DNA of 64,000 bases. Origin: Rhineura floridana. Taxonomy: Eukaryota > Chordata > Lepidosauria > Squamata > Rhineuridae. How positions within the stretch are numbered: position 1 is the stretch's first letter; each line of letters begins with the position of its first letter. Positions 49,701 through 58,565 of this stretch are shown piece by piece. The translations under genes were made by a program, and so were the position numbers. The stretch lies in assembly GCF_030035675.1 (NCBI RefSeq), contig NC_084487.1:94622486-94686485 (forward strand), written 5' to 3'. The notes below the pieces were generated by a model, which was not told the origin of the DNA, searched no databases, and saw only the letters and a list, made by a program, of their open reading frames with translations.

Positions 49701-50928
49701 TTGTAGAAAGAAACAAATGTCATTTTTATAACAAAATGTGCTTTAGCCCCATTGAAACCAAAGGAAAGGTTTTAGTTGAGAGCTTAACTACTACTGATTT
49801 CAACATGAATTAGGTGTGCCTAACTTTTCTCCTGAATTTTACCCATGAGGTTATAAGCCAAATGAAAACAAATCTGTAAAAATAAATTGTACTGCATTGC
49901 ATAAATTGAACTGCATTGTCAGGAAATAATTTCAATTTGCACAGTTCTTCTATTACTTGGAGTAGACAATAAAAAGGAGACTTGCAGGTGCAAATATACT
50001 TGACAGCACAACAAAATCACCAATATTTTATGGGTTTTCAAGAGAAAGAGAAAACTATGCAAAACACAATGAAATACTTACATCTCCACCAAAGGTATGA
50101 AAATATGCTCTAGGACTATTATATACAAAATTATTATACAATTCTTGTTCCCACAATTGTTTTCCATCCTAAAAAAAAGGGAAGAAAAAAGACACTTTGA
50201 AAGAAGTGGACGCTGCCACATTTCTGCATGTTAGCAGACTTTCTCAGATGATGGCATGTTACAGATTCTTAGGAGAGGACTCCATGCTATCTTCCTGGAA
50301 AGCAAAGTGCAAGCACTATTCTGAAGAACAGCCATAAACTTGCATTGTTTCTTGGCAACCTGCAACTTTGCAATCATTTTTATATCATGGGTTTTGAAGT
50401 GGGTAATTGCATGTGTGTTATACATCCAAATGTTAACAGCTCAAAACAGTTTTTCAGATTGACCTTTTCTTCAGTGGTTTTTGTTGCCAGACAGGCTGCT
50501 GCATGGCTTCTTGTCCTTTCAGCTGTGAGAACTTCTATAGCAAGATCAAGAAGCAAAGCTCTGGCTTTCCACATGGTTCTCTCCCATGTATGCATCTTTC
50601 TTCAGAACCGTGAGTTATTTCTTTTTAAGTGTCACCAACATGAACCACAAAGCCAAAACATATCACACATTCATTTCTTTTTCTACAGTTTCATAACTCT
50701 TTAATACATAAAGTAACTGCATGTTATTCAACACATTAACAAATTAAGACAAACAAATATATATTGGAGATGCCAAAAGAAAGAGATCCTCACCTTAATA
50801 TCATATATTCTGATAAAATAAGACCTTTGTGGATTGTCTTTTACAAGGCAAGCTACACCACAGCACTTCTTAGACCACATGGTATTGCGATCTGCTGCGT
50901 AAATCTGAATAATTGCAGAACACATTGT
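31661..50928 (-). CDS. WASL: WASL (N-WASP), coding exons 2-11
   Basis: N-WASP links Cdc42, PIP2 and SH3 proteins to the Arp2/3 complex to start branched actin polymerisation. Ten exons on the - strand: 50794-50928, 50082-50168, 49497-49593, 45655-45678, 41781-41949, 40646-40688, 40163-40316, 34286-34806, 33784-33892 and 31661-31722. They total 1401 nt (466 codons plus TGA). Adding the missing first exon of about 39 residues gives about 505, the human length. Every junction is AG/GT and phases agree, so the gene looks intact. Domains in order: WH1 (without its first residues), basic/CRIB, proline-rich, two WH2, central helix, acidic tail. Exon 1 lies right of the window. Confidence 0.97.
32560..32900 (+). 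repeat. WASL: L2-type LINE 3' remnant in WASL intron 10
   Basis: Decayed blocks (CTCACCTGGTGGTCACTCTC, GGCTATCTGAAACAGCACTT) and a T-rich 3' end (GTTAGTTGTCCTGAGAATG...GGAAGGATTTAAAA) resemble the L2-clade C-terminus and tail. No frame survives. Confidence 0.5.
33784..33892 (-). CDS. WASL: WASL exon 10, central (C) region
   Basis: Reads [17 protein letters not shown], then [19 protein letters not shown]: the amphipathic central helix that contacts Arp2/3 and, in the resting protein, packs on the GBD. Starts in phase 0 after TTCTTCCAAG and ends in phase 1 before GTAAAG. Confidence 0.97.
34286..34806 (-). CDS. WASL: WASL exon 9, proline-rich region and two WH2
   Basis: A long polyproline stretch (SH3 and profilin binding; [42 protein letters not shown]) is followed by two WH2 actin-binding motifs: [15 protein letters not shown] and [14 protein letters not shown]. 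The exon has strong GGT/GGA skew on the + strand, as expected for polyproline coding. It gives 173 codons, phase 2 to 0, and ends before GTGAGT. A long overlapping open frame in another phase is a shadow. Confidence 0.97.
35236..37150 (-). mobile_element. L2-clade LINE, 5'-truncated, in WASL intron 8
   Basis: Reversed orientation. The 3' terminus is TTTATTTATTTATTATTTG then ATATCCCGCCTTTCCTCCC at the left edge. The C-terminal frame at 35462-35893 reads [20 protein letters not shown], ...[41 protein letters not shown], typical of L2-clade elements. The connector at 36746-37165 has [19 protein letters not shown] and [17 protein letters not shown]. The central reverse transcriptase has decayed and the endonuclease is missing. 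Confidence 0.88.
37521..39135 (-). mobile_element. Tc1 DNA transposon, nearly full length
   Basis: The 1615-bp element is flanked by TA (37519-37520, 39136-39137). Its ends CAGTGCCTTGCAAAAGTAGT and ACTTTTGCAAGGCACTG are inverted, and the repeat continues for about 200 bp. Transposase runs on the - strand. The N-terminal helix-turn-helix part is at 38403-38768 ([36 protein letters not shown]). The DDE part is at 37936-38355 with [26 protein letters not shown] and [11 protein letters not shown]; the last two acidic residues have 34 residues between them (DD34E). The frame shifts near 38360-38400 and again after PIENL, so this copy is inactive. A short LINE tail sits in its left terminal repeat. 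Confidence 0.93.
37735..37784 (+). repeat. L2-type LINE tail inserted in the Tc1 terminal repeat
   Basis: GGGCTCCTGCTGGGAGGAAG then GTGGGATATAAATGAAATAA and TAAATAAGTA is an L2-type 3' terminus of about 50 bp. ATAAGTA occurs on both sides (…GCATAAGTA|ACATGG… and …AATAAATAAGTA|TTCAAC), as expected of a target-site duplication. The matching right terminal repeat lacks it. Confidence 0.8.
39840..40120. mobile_element. MITE with GGTTGGAT ends next to exon 8
   Basis: The left end GGTTGGATTCACACTGCAGT and right end AGAAGTGTGGATCCAACC are inverted (GGTTGGAT-CACACTT). It lies only 42 bp downstream of the exon 8 donor. No coding capacity; superfamily unknown. Confidence 0.65.
40163..40316 (-). CDS. 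WASL: WASL exon 8, GTPase-binding domain
   Basis: Reads [20 protein letters not shown] then [20 protein letters not shown] and [11 protein letters not shown]: the autoinhibitory helices of the GBD. The Tyr in KVIYDF corresponds to the Src-family phosphorylation site known as Tyr256 in mammalian N-WASP. The acceptor is CTTGTAG and the donor GTGAGT. Confidence 0.97.
40646..40688 (-). CDS. WASL: WASL exon 7, end of CRIB motif
   Basis: A 43-nt exon encodes (Q)[14 protein letters not shown]. With the end of exon 6 it completes the CRIB consensus I-x-x-P-x-x-F-x-H-x-x-H-x-G that binds Cdc42-GTP. Acceptor CCCCTAG, donor GTAAGT. Confidence 0.97.
40900..41040. mobile_element. Old palindromic hAT-type MITE copy
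   Basis: The arms TTTCCCAGATATTGTCAGTG and CCAACAACATCTGGGGACCC with AGTTGTAG are diverged versions of the 57893 family (AGATGTTGTTGGAC / GTCCAACATCT). Edges are uncertain. Confidence 0.5.
41050..41480 (+). repeat. WASL: Old L2-type LINE fragment in WASL intron 6
   Basis: GACTCCTGCAATGTGTTGTA, TGGTTTGGGACCCAAGTATC and AGGACCACTTTCTACTACAT follow the order of the L2-clade reverse transcriptase C-terminus (compare 10070-10310). Heavily decayed. Confidence 0.55.
41781..41949 (-). CDS. WASL: WASL exon 6, basic region and CRIB start
   Basis: Encodes [56 protein letters not shown]. The Lys-rich cluster [12 protein letters not shown] is the PIP2-binding basic region; IGTPSNFQ opens the CRIB motif. 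Confidence 0.97.
43461..43508. repeat. (CT)n then (GAGT)n microsatellite
   Basis: A TCTCTC run of about 20 bp passes through GTGAGAGAGTGAG into a GAGT tetranucleotide run. Confidence 0.95.
43829..43856 (+). repeat. (GT)n microsatellite
   Basis: Uninterrupted GTGTGT run of about 13 units in WASL intron 5. Confidence 0.95.
44493..44795 (-). other. Unassigned open frame with splice-like edges in WASL intron 5
   Basis: A - strand open frame runs without stop over this span, reading [20 protein letters not shown], ... [40 protein letters not shown], ... [15 protein letters not shown]. It ends at AATGAGAGTG|GTAAGC, a good donor, and is preceded by CCCTCCAGCAGACAG acceptors. With the last AG as acceptor it would be a phase 1-1 exon, in register with WASL exons 5 and 6. 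I do not recognise the protein. It could be an alternative WASL exon, a retrocopy fragment or chance. Composition looks protein-like, with no microsatellite. Confidence 0.3.
45655..45678 (-). CDS. WASL: WASL exon 5, 24-nt microexon
   Basis: Encodes (E)KRRDLPN(G) between a TTTTTAACAG acceptor and a GTAAGA donor. It corresponds to the KRRDPPNG segment after WH1 in mammals (Pro to Leu here). Too short for ORF-based gene finding; it is fixed by phase on both sides. Confidence 0.93.
47560..47605 (+). repeat. CR1 tail scrap
   Basis: CTTATAGGCTCTTCCAACTC then TGTTCTATGAG resembles the end of the 16.1-kb CR1 copy (CTTATAGGACCCTTCCAACTC). Very short. Confidence 0.4.
49185..49400. mobile_element. Palindromic hAT-type MITE with internal insert
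   Basis: The left arm AACCTGTGGTCCTCCAGTTA and right arm TCATCTTGGGAGGCCACAGG then TTCCCAACTCC pair as in the 1733 copy. The middle (about 49255-49320) is foreign to the family. Confidence 0.6.
49497..49593 (-). CDS. WASL: WASL exon 4, end of WH1
   Basis: Encodes [32 protein letters not shown]: the C-terminal helix of the WH1 (EVH1) domain, which binds WIP. Acceptor GTTTTTCAG, donor GTAGAT (weaker). Confidence 0.97.
50082..50168 (-). CDS. WASL: WASL exon 3, WH1 middle
   Basis: Exactly 29 codons, phase 0-0: [29 protein letters not shown]. This matches the WH1 strand segment of N-WASP (mammals, from memory, have ...SPRGYFHTFAGD). Acceptor TTTTTTTTAG, donor GTAAGT. Confidence 0.97.
50794..50928 (-). 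CDS. WASL: WASL exon 2, WH1 start
   Basis: 45 codons, phase 0-0: [45 protein letters not shown]. The first strands of WH1. Acceptor TCTTTTTAG, donor GTGAGG. The initiator exon is upstream and outside the window, so the first Met here is not the start. Confidence 0.97.
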
Positions 50929-51939
50929 CTAAAAAGAAGAAAAGTTTTGTTAAGACTAAGACTTAGAGCTCATCATGCTATCTTCTGTATAAGCATATAA
51001 TCATTCATGAAGTTAGGCTTAACTTGTTCCCTTCATTAGTTATTAGAAATAATGTTTGTTTTGGCTAATAGTAATTGAATTCTAACCAGTCATTACCTGT
51101 AACAAATATGAAGAGGCAGCTGCATTGACCTGTTTAAAATCCAGCGATTTTAAACAGATATAGAACTATCAATAGTAACATGGAGACCTCTGTTCAAAGG
51201 TGCTATAAAATCCCACTTGGATTGTAACTACTGAGTAGCATAGTTTCATAGAAATTCAGCCAGGAATTAATAGTCCAAAGCCAAACATTAATATTCAACA
51301 AAAGAAACACTTGTTTAGTTGGCAAGTTATCAAGTTCTTCCATTGTCCTTAAGATGGTGAACATTCACCTTCTCATTTACTGGCAGTAGGAATGTAAGCA
51401 AGTCAGATAATACAAAAGTGACATTTCTTAAGTGCTTCAGGAACCCAATTTCCCTCTCACTTTTCCTTATGACATTGAACAATTGCATGTTGAAGTATTT
51501 CTATTCATATGCTGAAAATAACATTTTACAAAGTTCTCTGCATAACTCCATAAAACACTTTTCATTTCAGGCTACCAATGATAATAAAATTTAAAATTAG
51601 AATCCAACATGACTGAGGGCTACCGGCCCTTAGGTCAACAATTAAAAAGGAACAGTCTTTTTTTTTTGTAATATATCCCTTATTACCAGGGGTACAAAAT
51701 TTCTCAATATTTAGGAGCCAACTAGGAAGAAGTGAGACAGACCTGGAGCAACAATAAGAGGAAATGTCTCGCTAGGATCCTGCCTGCTCTTTTCTTCCTT
51801 CTTCCCTCTCCCCATCCTAACAAGAAATGCTTAAAGTGAAAGGTGTCAAGACTCATCCTTACCAGAAGAGTATACCCTCCAATTTGAGAGCCCTTCCCCC
51901 AAGTGGCTGCTAGTTACGAAGAGTAACTAAAGGTGCCAT

Positions 51940-52412
51940 CCAACTTGCATTTATGCTGGGCTAAGGGGAGTTTGATGTGGTGGATCTCTGGCTGAGTCAG
52001 TTGGCTCCTGGCTCAGTCAGGCTACCCCAGCGTTAAGTCCCTCAGCCTCGTTCAGCCAGCCCAGCCCAGCCTGCAAAAAGGGGCATTCTAGGGGTGAGAC
52101 AGGCAAGGGGCCGAGGTAAGACGATTTAGGCCATATCCAACTCATGTTCAGAGCGCTCCTGCTGGTCCCAATTCAGGCAAAAGTTACGCTGAGGAAAAGG
52201 TCAGTCTAAGAAAATTAATACAATAGAAGTCAATGGAGAGAGTTTACTCCCTAGTGGGGGTACTTGACAGAGCAGGCGTTTACTTTTTGGTCCCTGTGCG
52301 CAGCTCCCCGCTGAGCTCCTGAACGGCTACTGAATATGGTGGAACTTTACATCAGTTTCTGTTGCACCACAACCACTAATACCAGCTTCTCCTGAGTTGG
52401 ATTTCTCTGCCT
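51940..52412. mobile_element. Possible DNA MITE (CCAACT / AGTTGG ends)
   Basis: GCCATCCAACTTGCATTTAT at the left, GGCCATATCCAACTCATG in the middle and TGAGTTGGATTTCT at the right suggest one or two non-autonomous elements with related inverted ends. The boundaries are guesses. Confidence 0.35.
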
Positions 52413-53037
52413 GGAAGCCCAGCTGTGGAGGCAGCTGGTCCCACAAAGAGCAGTGCAGATAAGTGAAAAAAATCTGTTCCCCACCACCCGCACCAGGGAC
52501 TAATTTCTCAGGTGGCAGAGGGTAACCAAATAATTATTTTCCAACCCTTATTATGTTTGCTTCTGTTTTATAAAAGTCAAACATTTACTACACTGCAGAT
52601 TATAGACCTCACTGCAACTCTGGTTCTGCAAGACTGGACAGCATATGCTATTTGTACTCTCTTCTTTCACGGTTCACTGAAGTCTAGACATTACTGGCAG
52701 AATCTGAGATATAGTTAAAATAGGCTTTCCCTCTCCTAACCATTGTGATACTGTATAAGTAAGTATACCTGAACATCAGTCTGCTGATCAAGAGAAATGA
52801 CCATTGGAAGAGTTTTTAATTATGAGGCCAACCTTCAATCTTGGTTCCCTGCCAAGCACCCTCACAGAGGACACAGTTTGCATGCAGTTGTCCTCCTCCT
52901 CAACCCTCTTGCATTCACAAGGTGATGTGCAACAAATGTTACCATAGAGCCCCTTTCTCTGGAGCAGTCACACTGGTATTCCACATGCCACCACTGGGAC
53001 AGAGATCCCCCAACTGCTGGCATCTACGTTAGCTTGG

Positions 53038-53345
53038 TCACCATGGTCTTGGCACTGGTCCAGACTGCAATGCACTCTATGTGGGGCTTTTCTTGGGCTT
53101 AACCTGGAAGCTGCAGCTTGTAAAAAATGCAGCACCTAGGTTCTAGACTGAGGTATCCCATCAACACTATATAACACCTCCGCCAATATGCTACTGGGTG
53201 CAGTTCAAGGCTTTGCGTTTAGCATTTAAAGCCCTATATAACTTGGGACCAAAGGGGAGTGGGGACTCCCTGTGTGGCTCCCCTCTGTGCTCTGGGGTGG
53301 CTCCTGTGTGGGCAGTATACCCACTGGGATGGCAGGTTGCCAATA
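53038..53345 (+). repeat. L2-type LINE fragment in WASL intron 1
   Basis: CTGCAATGCACTCTATGTGG, GGAAGCTGCAGCTTGTAAAA, GTGCAGTTCAAGGCTTTGCG and GCCCTATATAACTTGGGACC follow the L2-clade reverse transcriptase C-terminus in order. Decayed. Confidence 0.65.
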
Positions 53346-53939
53346 CTACTCTGGGCAACCCCGTTCTGCCTGATTCACTCAGCATACTACTGTTGGAGAA
53401 CTGTAGTTACAGAAAAGTCACCACAAGAGATTCCTGTGAAGGGACTGTCCCCATACAGGGTGCAGGTCTGGTACTAAAGGTGGCCCCGAGAAAAAGCAAG
53501 GATGGAGTGAGGCTGGCCAATAGTTGTCATCGGTAGAAGATGTAGGACATGGAGATTGGAGGGGGTAGGTGGGCAGGGAGATGGTTATTCATCCTCCACC
53601 GGGCATGTGACCTGCACTCTGCACAGCTCCTGCAGAGGACAGTGGTAGCTCCATCCAGTGCAGATGGAGTGTGGTCATGTTGAGGCTGGCCATTTATGGC
53701 AAAAGATGTTGACTGTCTGGAACCTGGCCCTGCAGACGATCCAGGAGGGTGTTGGGAAGGCAGTGATGCAGCTTAGTTGATACCTACTTCCATGGAGGGA
53801 TGTGTGGTACAGTTGATGGGTGCTTCACAGCCTTTCTGACCTGTACTGATTACCTTCTGTGAGGCCTGATGGAAGCTTGCCATGAACTGACATCACTTGG
53901 TGGAGGTGATGGCTAAGTTTAATGTGCATTGGATAGTAA

Positions 53940-54245
53940 CTATCATATTATAAAAATAAATTAGCATCAGTATTTTTATAAAACAGGTTAATTCTAAGTT
54001 CCTTATTTTGTATGGAGACCTCCACATCAAAAAAATGAACTTTATATTGATTGTAACTCATATCAAATTTGATGGTCTCATGAACTCCACTGGCGTACTG
54101 TAAAAACTCTTCAAGAGTCTCTACTGGACCCACCCATATCATAAATATATCATCCAAGTACCTCTTATATAACATAATATACTTTAAAAATATATTTCCT
54201 TCCTGTCGGAGGTGATTACATTCAAAATAATCCATATATAAATTT
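53940..54245 (-). mobile_element. Penelope-like element reverse transcriptase fragment
   Basis: The - strand frame reads MDYFECNHLRQEG, then LYKRYLDDIFMIWVGPVETL, EEFLQYASGVHETIKFDMSY and FDVEVSIQNKELRINLFYKN then TDAN. The order Y-x-D-D-I-F-x-I-W, I-K-F, F-x-D-V, and L-Y-x-K-x-T-D is characteristic of Penelope-like reverse transcriptases. The GIY-YIG endonuclease and the rest of the polymerase are not found, so it is a broken fragment. Host gene telomerase is excluded by the IW and TD motifs. Confidence 0.8.
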
Positions 54246-54701
54246 TAGAATCAAGCAGAACTACAGGATGTTTTAATACTGGTGCAGTCTTAAAAAGCAA
54301 ATAATTTTATTGAGTAAGTGAGTTAGATAAGTTTGTCATACCAATATTTTTTTTACTTCTTTATTTTAATTAAACTGAATGTTGAGCATATTGGATTTTT
54401 ATTGTTTACATATTTACTTTTTATATTAGGTTCTAACTGAAGGGATAGTCCTGTAATGTCCACAGAGTTTGAGAACTTCTCTGTCTATACACTGTGGGGT
54501 AACATTCAGCAAATTACCAGTCTATAGCTCTGTAGATTTACAGGGTGAGTGTATGTAAGGTCCTATCCAGACTTTTTATTTGGATCAATATTTTATTTCC
54601 AGTATGTAAATACTACATTTTTTTATCTCTGCAGGAGCTGCATCTTGAATTACATTATCATATTTAATGTTAAACTATATAGTAGTTGTTCATACATGTG
54701 T

Positions 54702-54740
54702 TGACCACTGAAGAAGTCCATGCCCAAACATGCTTGGTCA
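54702..54740 (+). ncRNA. Possible decayed hammerhead-ribozyme motif
   Basis: TGACCA (54702-54707) pairs with TGGTCA (54735-54740). Just inside the first arm is CTGAAGA, compatible with the hammerhead CUGANGA core, and AAACATGC follows where GAAA is expected. One core base differs and stem II does not close well. Penelope-like elements carry such ribozymes, but the nearby fragment is on the other strand. Confidence 0.2.
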
Positions 54741-55439
54741 CATTTTTAGGTATTTCAGTTTAGAAGCTGTTTTTGTATTGGTTACATACTTGTGATATTT
54801 TACCTGAACAGTCATTGCTGTATATATTGATTACATCTACTTTTGATTAATCAGCTGCAATAGCGATATATTTCTCTTTAAAATAATTTTCTACCAAGTA
54901 TCCACACCTTCATTACTGGCAGTCTCTAGTTTTTTTTCTGGTTCCCAATTCTTTTTTCTTTTCACTTTTCAGTTTGTTGGGACAAACCTTTTGGTTTCCT
55001 TTGACTGCTGTTGCTGTGCCCATGTGGCTGGCGTACCCATTTTCATGCTTACAATAAAGCTTTCTTTTGTACTGGCCGGTGCATGTTGCTATGATTCCTT
55101 GATGTAGTGCCAGCTGCATGTGCAGGGATGCATGAGGGCACTACGATCACTGTGCACTTGAGGTATCAGTGAGTCCATGTGCATTGGTGTAGCACTTGGG
55201 CACATTTGTTATGCATGTCAGTGATTGGCTGTGGGGGAGGGAGTACAGCAGACATGGGATTGGATGGAGTTGGCATAGCTATGAATGCCATGGGCTTGCA
55301 TTCGCAGCCTGGTTTGCAAAACAGCATTTACTATATATGCTCTTGGATTAATACTGAACTACCAAAAAAAATCCCACTCGCACATTTTCTCAAGCTCAAA
55401 ACGAATTATAAGGATGCACTGCCCTTGTCCACATATAAC

Positions 55440-55800
55440 GCAAAGCCAAACCATACCATAGTGCAAATGGGCAAACATATGGGTTCACAAGAGAAGACTG
55501 GCTGCTTTGCTCCTCGTCAGTTGTTTTGTTGTTGTGCTGAGCTGACCCACGGTTTGGCTTAACGTGTCATCCAAACCCAGGCTTGTGGTATAGCTCTTTC
55601 CAGACACACCACAAGTTGTAAACCATAGGACAAACCTTGGTTACAGCTCATAATTTGTCTGGCGACAGGTAAACTATAAGCTTTGGTTTGGATGTTAAGT
55701 CAAACCATGGCTTAGTTCAGCACAGTCGAGCTGTCCAGGAGCCCATGTTTGCTTGTTTGCATTAAGCCATGGTTTAGTTTAGCGTTACGCGCACCAGGCC
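55440..55800. repeat. Hairpin-rich region with inverted GGTTTGG blocks
   Basis: CACGGTTTGGCTTAACGTGT then CATCCAAACC (about 55549-55580) is repeated inverted as GGTTTGGATGTTAAGTCAAA then CCATGG (about 55684-55709). AAGCCATGGTTTAGTTTAGC follows at about 55763. Probably a non-autonomous DNA element. Confidence 0.5.
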
Positions 55801-56825
55801 ATATTCAGCAAAGCTAAAGAAGGGGAAAGAGTGAATGAAGAAGAATTCTGCAATTAGGAACAACAGTTTGTGCTCTGGGCTAGATTCTAGCTAGCTTAAA
55901 TCACTTCTTCAACCTTGGGTCCCCAGATGTTGTTGATGAGCGTTGTAGTCCGACATCTGGACCCAGACCCAAAGTTGAAGAACATTGACATAAACAAGGT
56001 AATTCTTGGATTCTTTGAACCATTTTTTATAGGAAAGCGGAAAAAAGTTATAATTTTAACCTGACGAACTAGCAAAACATACTATTTTAAACAAGTGCAA
56101 GCAAAAGGTTGTTGTCATATAACAGGGCTCTGCCACCTCCTTCCTGCTGCAGTACTGTTTGAAAAGCACTTCTGTGGATCAGTAAGCCAGAATGGTATAG
56201 AATGTAGAGCAGGGAGCTACAATTAGAAAGAAACCTGCAGAAAATGGAGACATCCCTACCCTTGCATGATCAAGGTTTCATGTTGCAGCTAATACATTTT
56301 TACAAATATTTCAGTACCTTCTGGTATACTGCAATACTGAGACACATTTCAATATTTTCAGAAGTATATTTCAGTACCCAATAATGAGTGTCAAATGTCT
56401 TACTGGTATTTGTAAGCTGCTCTGCGAGTCTTTTCTCAGCTGAAGAGAGGAGTAAAAAAAGAATATTTTTAAAATGGAAATTATGTATTTCAAAGAGGGG
56501 AAATGACATTTCCTAAAAGCACACTTGAGGCTTTCATACTGAAAGGAAATTCAACTTGGTTTCAAAAACATTTACTGTTTTATTTAAGCTAATTTTTGTT
56601 CTTCTGTCCTAATTAAAGTTTGGGCAGACCTTTGTTATATACTTTGATTATGCAATTTGCTCAACAGATCATAGGGATACATTTTGAAAGGACATTCAAG
56701 CCATAAAATATTTAGATTTTGGCTAAAAAAATCTGATCTGTATGAGGGGTCTAACTGACTTTGAAAGGCACACATTTGAAAATATGCTAACACTTGCCAA
56801 TGTCCACTAGCTTTGACCATCTAAA

Positions 56826-56942
56826 CCTGGGGTAGCCCTCCAGATGTTATTGGACTACAACTCTCATTATGCCTGCTCATATTGCCTAGGGCTTATGGGA
56901 GTTGCAGTTCCAACATTTGTAAGTCGTTGGCTACCCCTGATC
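56826..56942. mobile_element. Palindromic hAT-type MITE copy
   Basis: GGGGTAGCCCTCCAGATGTT...GGACTACAACTC on the left and GGGAGTTGCAGTTCCAACAT...GGCTACCCCTG on the right are inverted arms of the 57893 family. Confidence 0.65.
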
Positions 56943-57245
56943 TAAGCCTACTCTGGATTGAAAGAATCAAATAATCAATATGCTGCTCACTGCTATTACC
57001 TTAATTCTTATGTATCTTCTAATAAAAGCTTGCAGTTCAATAAAGATCACAAAAACAAGTAGTGACACTAGACACTCCTCTCCAGCACTTTTTTGTAAGT
57101 TAAAATGTAAATGTATATATTTAACATTATACTTGACTGGGAACTGGAACTGCTTAGCAGTAACCAATAAATAGAAATCTTTCATATGTGTAATATCATT
57201 CCTCTACCCAATCAAAAGCCTTTTCAGCATTAAGGCTTAGACTAA

Positions 57246-57336
57246 GGTTTGCAATCCAATACATGCTTATCTGGGAGTAAGTCCCATTGAACACGATGGA
57301 ACTTACTTCTGAGTAGACATGTGCTGGATTGCAACC
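57246..57336. mobile_element. Short palindromic MITE (GCAATCC ends)
   Basis: GGTTTGCAATCCAATACATG on the left and ATGTGCTGGATTGCAACC on the right are inverted, with AAGTCCCATTGA and ACTTACTTCTGAGTAGACAT inside. Sister of 25120-25206. Confidence 0.8.
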
Positions 57337-57892
57337 AAAGCAAATTAACCCATCCACGAAGATACACAGTCTCAGTATGGCTCATTTTATATAGAGCCCT
57401 GTTTTATTTTCTCCGAAGTGATTTATGAAGTTCATAGCAATTCAAAAATAAATGTATCATAATTTTTGTAGGAGAATGGTCTCATGACTGATGTTTGCTT
57501 AAGGTTGTAATTATTAATAGTTTGACAGAGCTCCAGAGTATGGCATTTCCTAGCAGAAAGACCATTAAAAATATTAGTTGATATTTGACCAATTTTATCT
57601 AGGTTTTGTAGAGACACTTTTCTGGAGAGTCCATCAGACATTTTTTTCCTTTTGAAGACTTGCTTCTAAAAGAAGTTCCCTATAGATAAGGCAGAAGTAT
57701 TTATTCAAAGCGACAAAGTCACATACATCATACGTACAAGCTACTGCCAAGCTGCGAAGAAAAAGGAAGCTAATAAAGAAAAAGGAAGTTAATTTGCGGT
57801 ATTTCACCCAAACCCACAATACTACTGGATAATTCCAGCTTTCACAATTTTAACCACAGAACAGGCATTATAGATTGTCGTAGTCTCTACAG

Positions 57893-58027
57893 CAGCCTTT
57901 CCCAACCAGTGTGCCTCCAGATGTTGTTGGACCACAACTCCCATCAGCCTCAGCCAGCATTGTCAATGGCTGAGGCTGATGGGAGTTGTGGTCCAACATC
58001 TGGAGGCACACCGGTTGGGAAAGGCTG
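57893..58027. mobile_element. Palindromic hAT MITE with 8-bp target duplication
   Basis: 135 bp, from CAGCCTTTCCCAACC to GGTTGGGAAAGGCTG, an almost perfect hairpin (CCTCCAGATGTTGTTGGACC mirrored by GGTCCAACATCTGGAGG). Exact 8-bp direct repeats CTCTACAG at 57885-57892 and 58028-58035. The 8-bp TCTA-centred duplication is the hAT hallmark, so this copy defines the family for 1733, 40900, 49185 and 56826. Its perfection implies it is the youngest of them. Confidence 0.93.
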
Positions 58028-58565
58028 CTCTACAGTAATGCCTCTTTCTGACCTTGAAATCATGAAGCAGGCAATTTCAAGATGATTTGGCTAAATGAGT
58101 GGACCAACGCTTAGTTTAAGAATATTTTTAAGACTGGTCCAAATTAACGTCTGTTAATGTGTCATGCTTCAAGCTTTCAGCAATCTTTAAAATGTACTCC
58201 TATAACCCAATCATACATCAGCACCTGTAACAGTGGTGAGGAACCTCAGGCAAAGAGGCCAAACGCAGTCCAGCAGGCCTCTCTATCTGGTCCTTAGGGC
58301 TCTTCCCAGGCCATGCCCTTCAACAACTCTACTCTGCATTCAAGTGTTTTTGCCTGACAGAAACGGGCCCCTGAACTGTGATATTTCTTAATTGTCTGGA
58401 TAAAGATAGAGAGGGGGTGTAAGTATACATGTAAAAAAAAAGATCGTGAAAAGCTGGAAAAGGATCTCTCCAGAATGGATAAACGGGCACATTATTTTGC
58501 AAATTATAGCAGTAACAGCACAATCCCAAGCATGCTGACCTAGTCCCACTGGGTTCAATACGATT

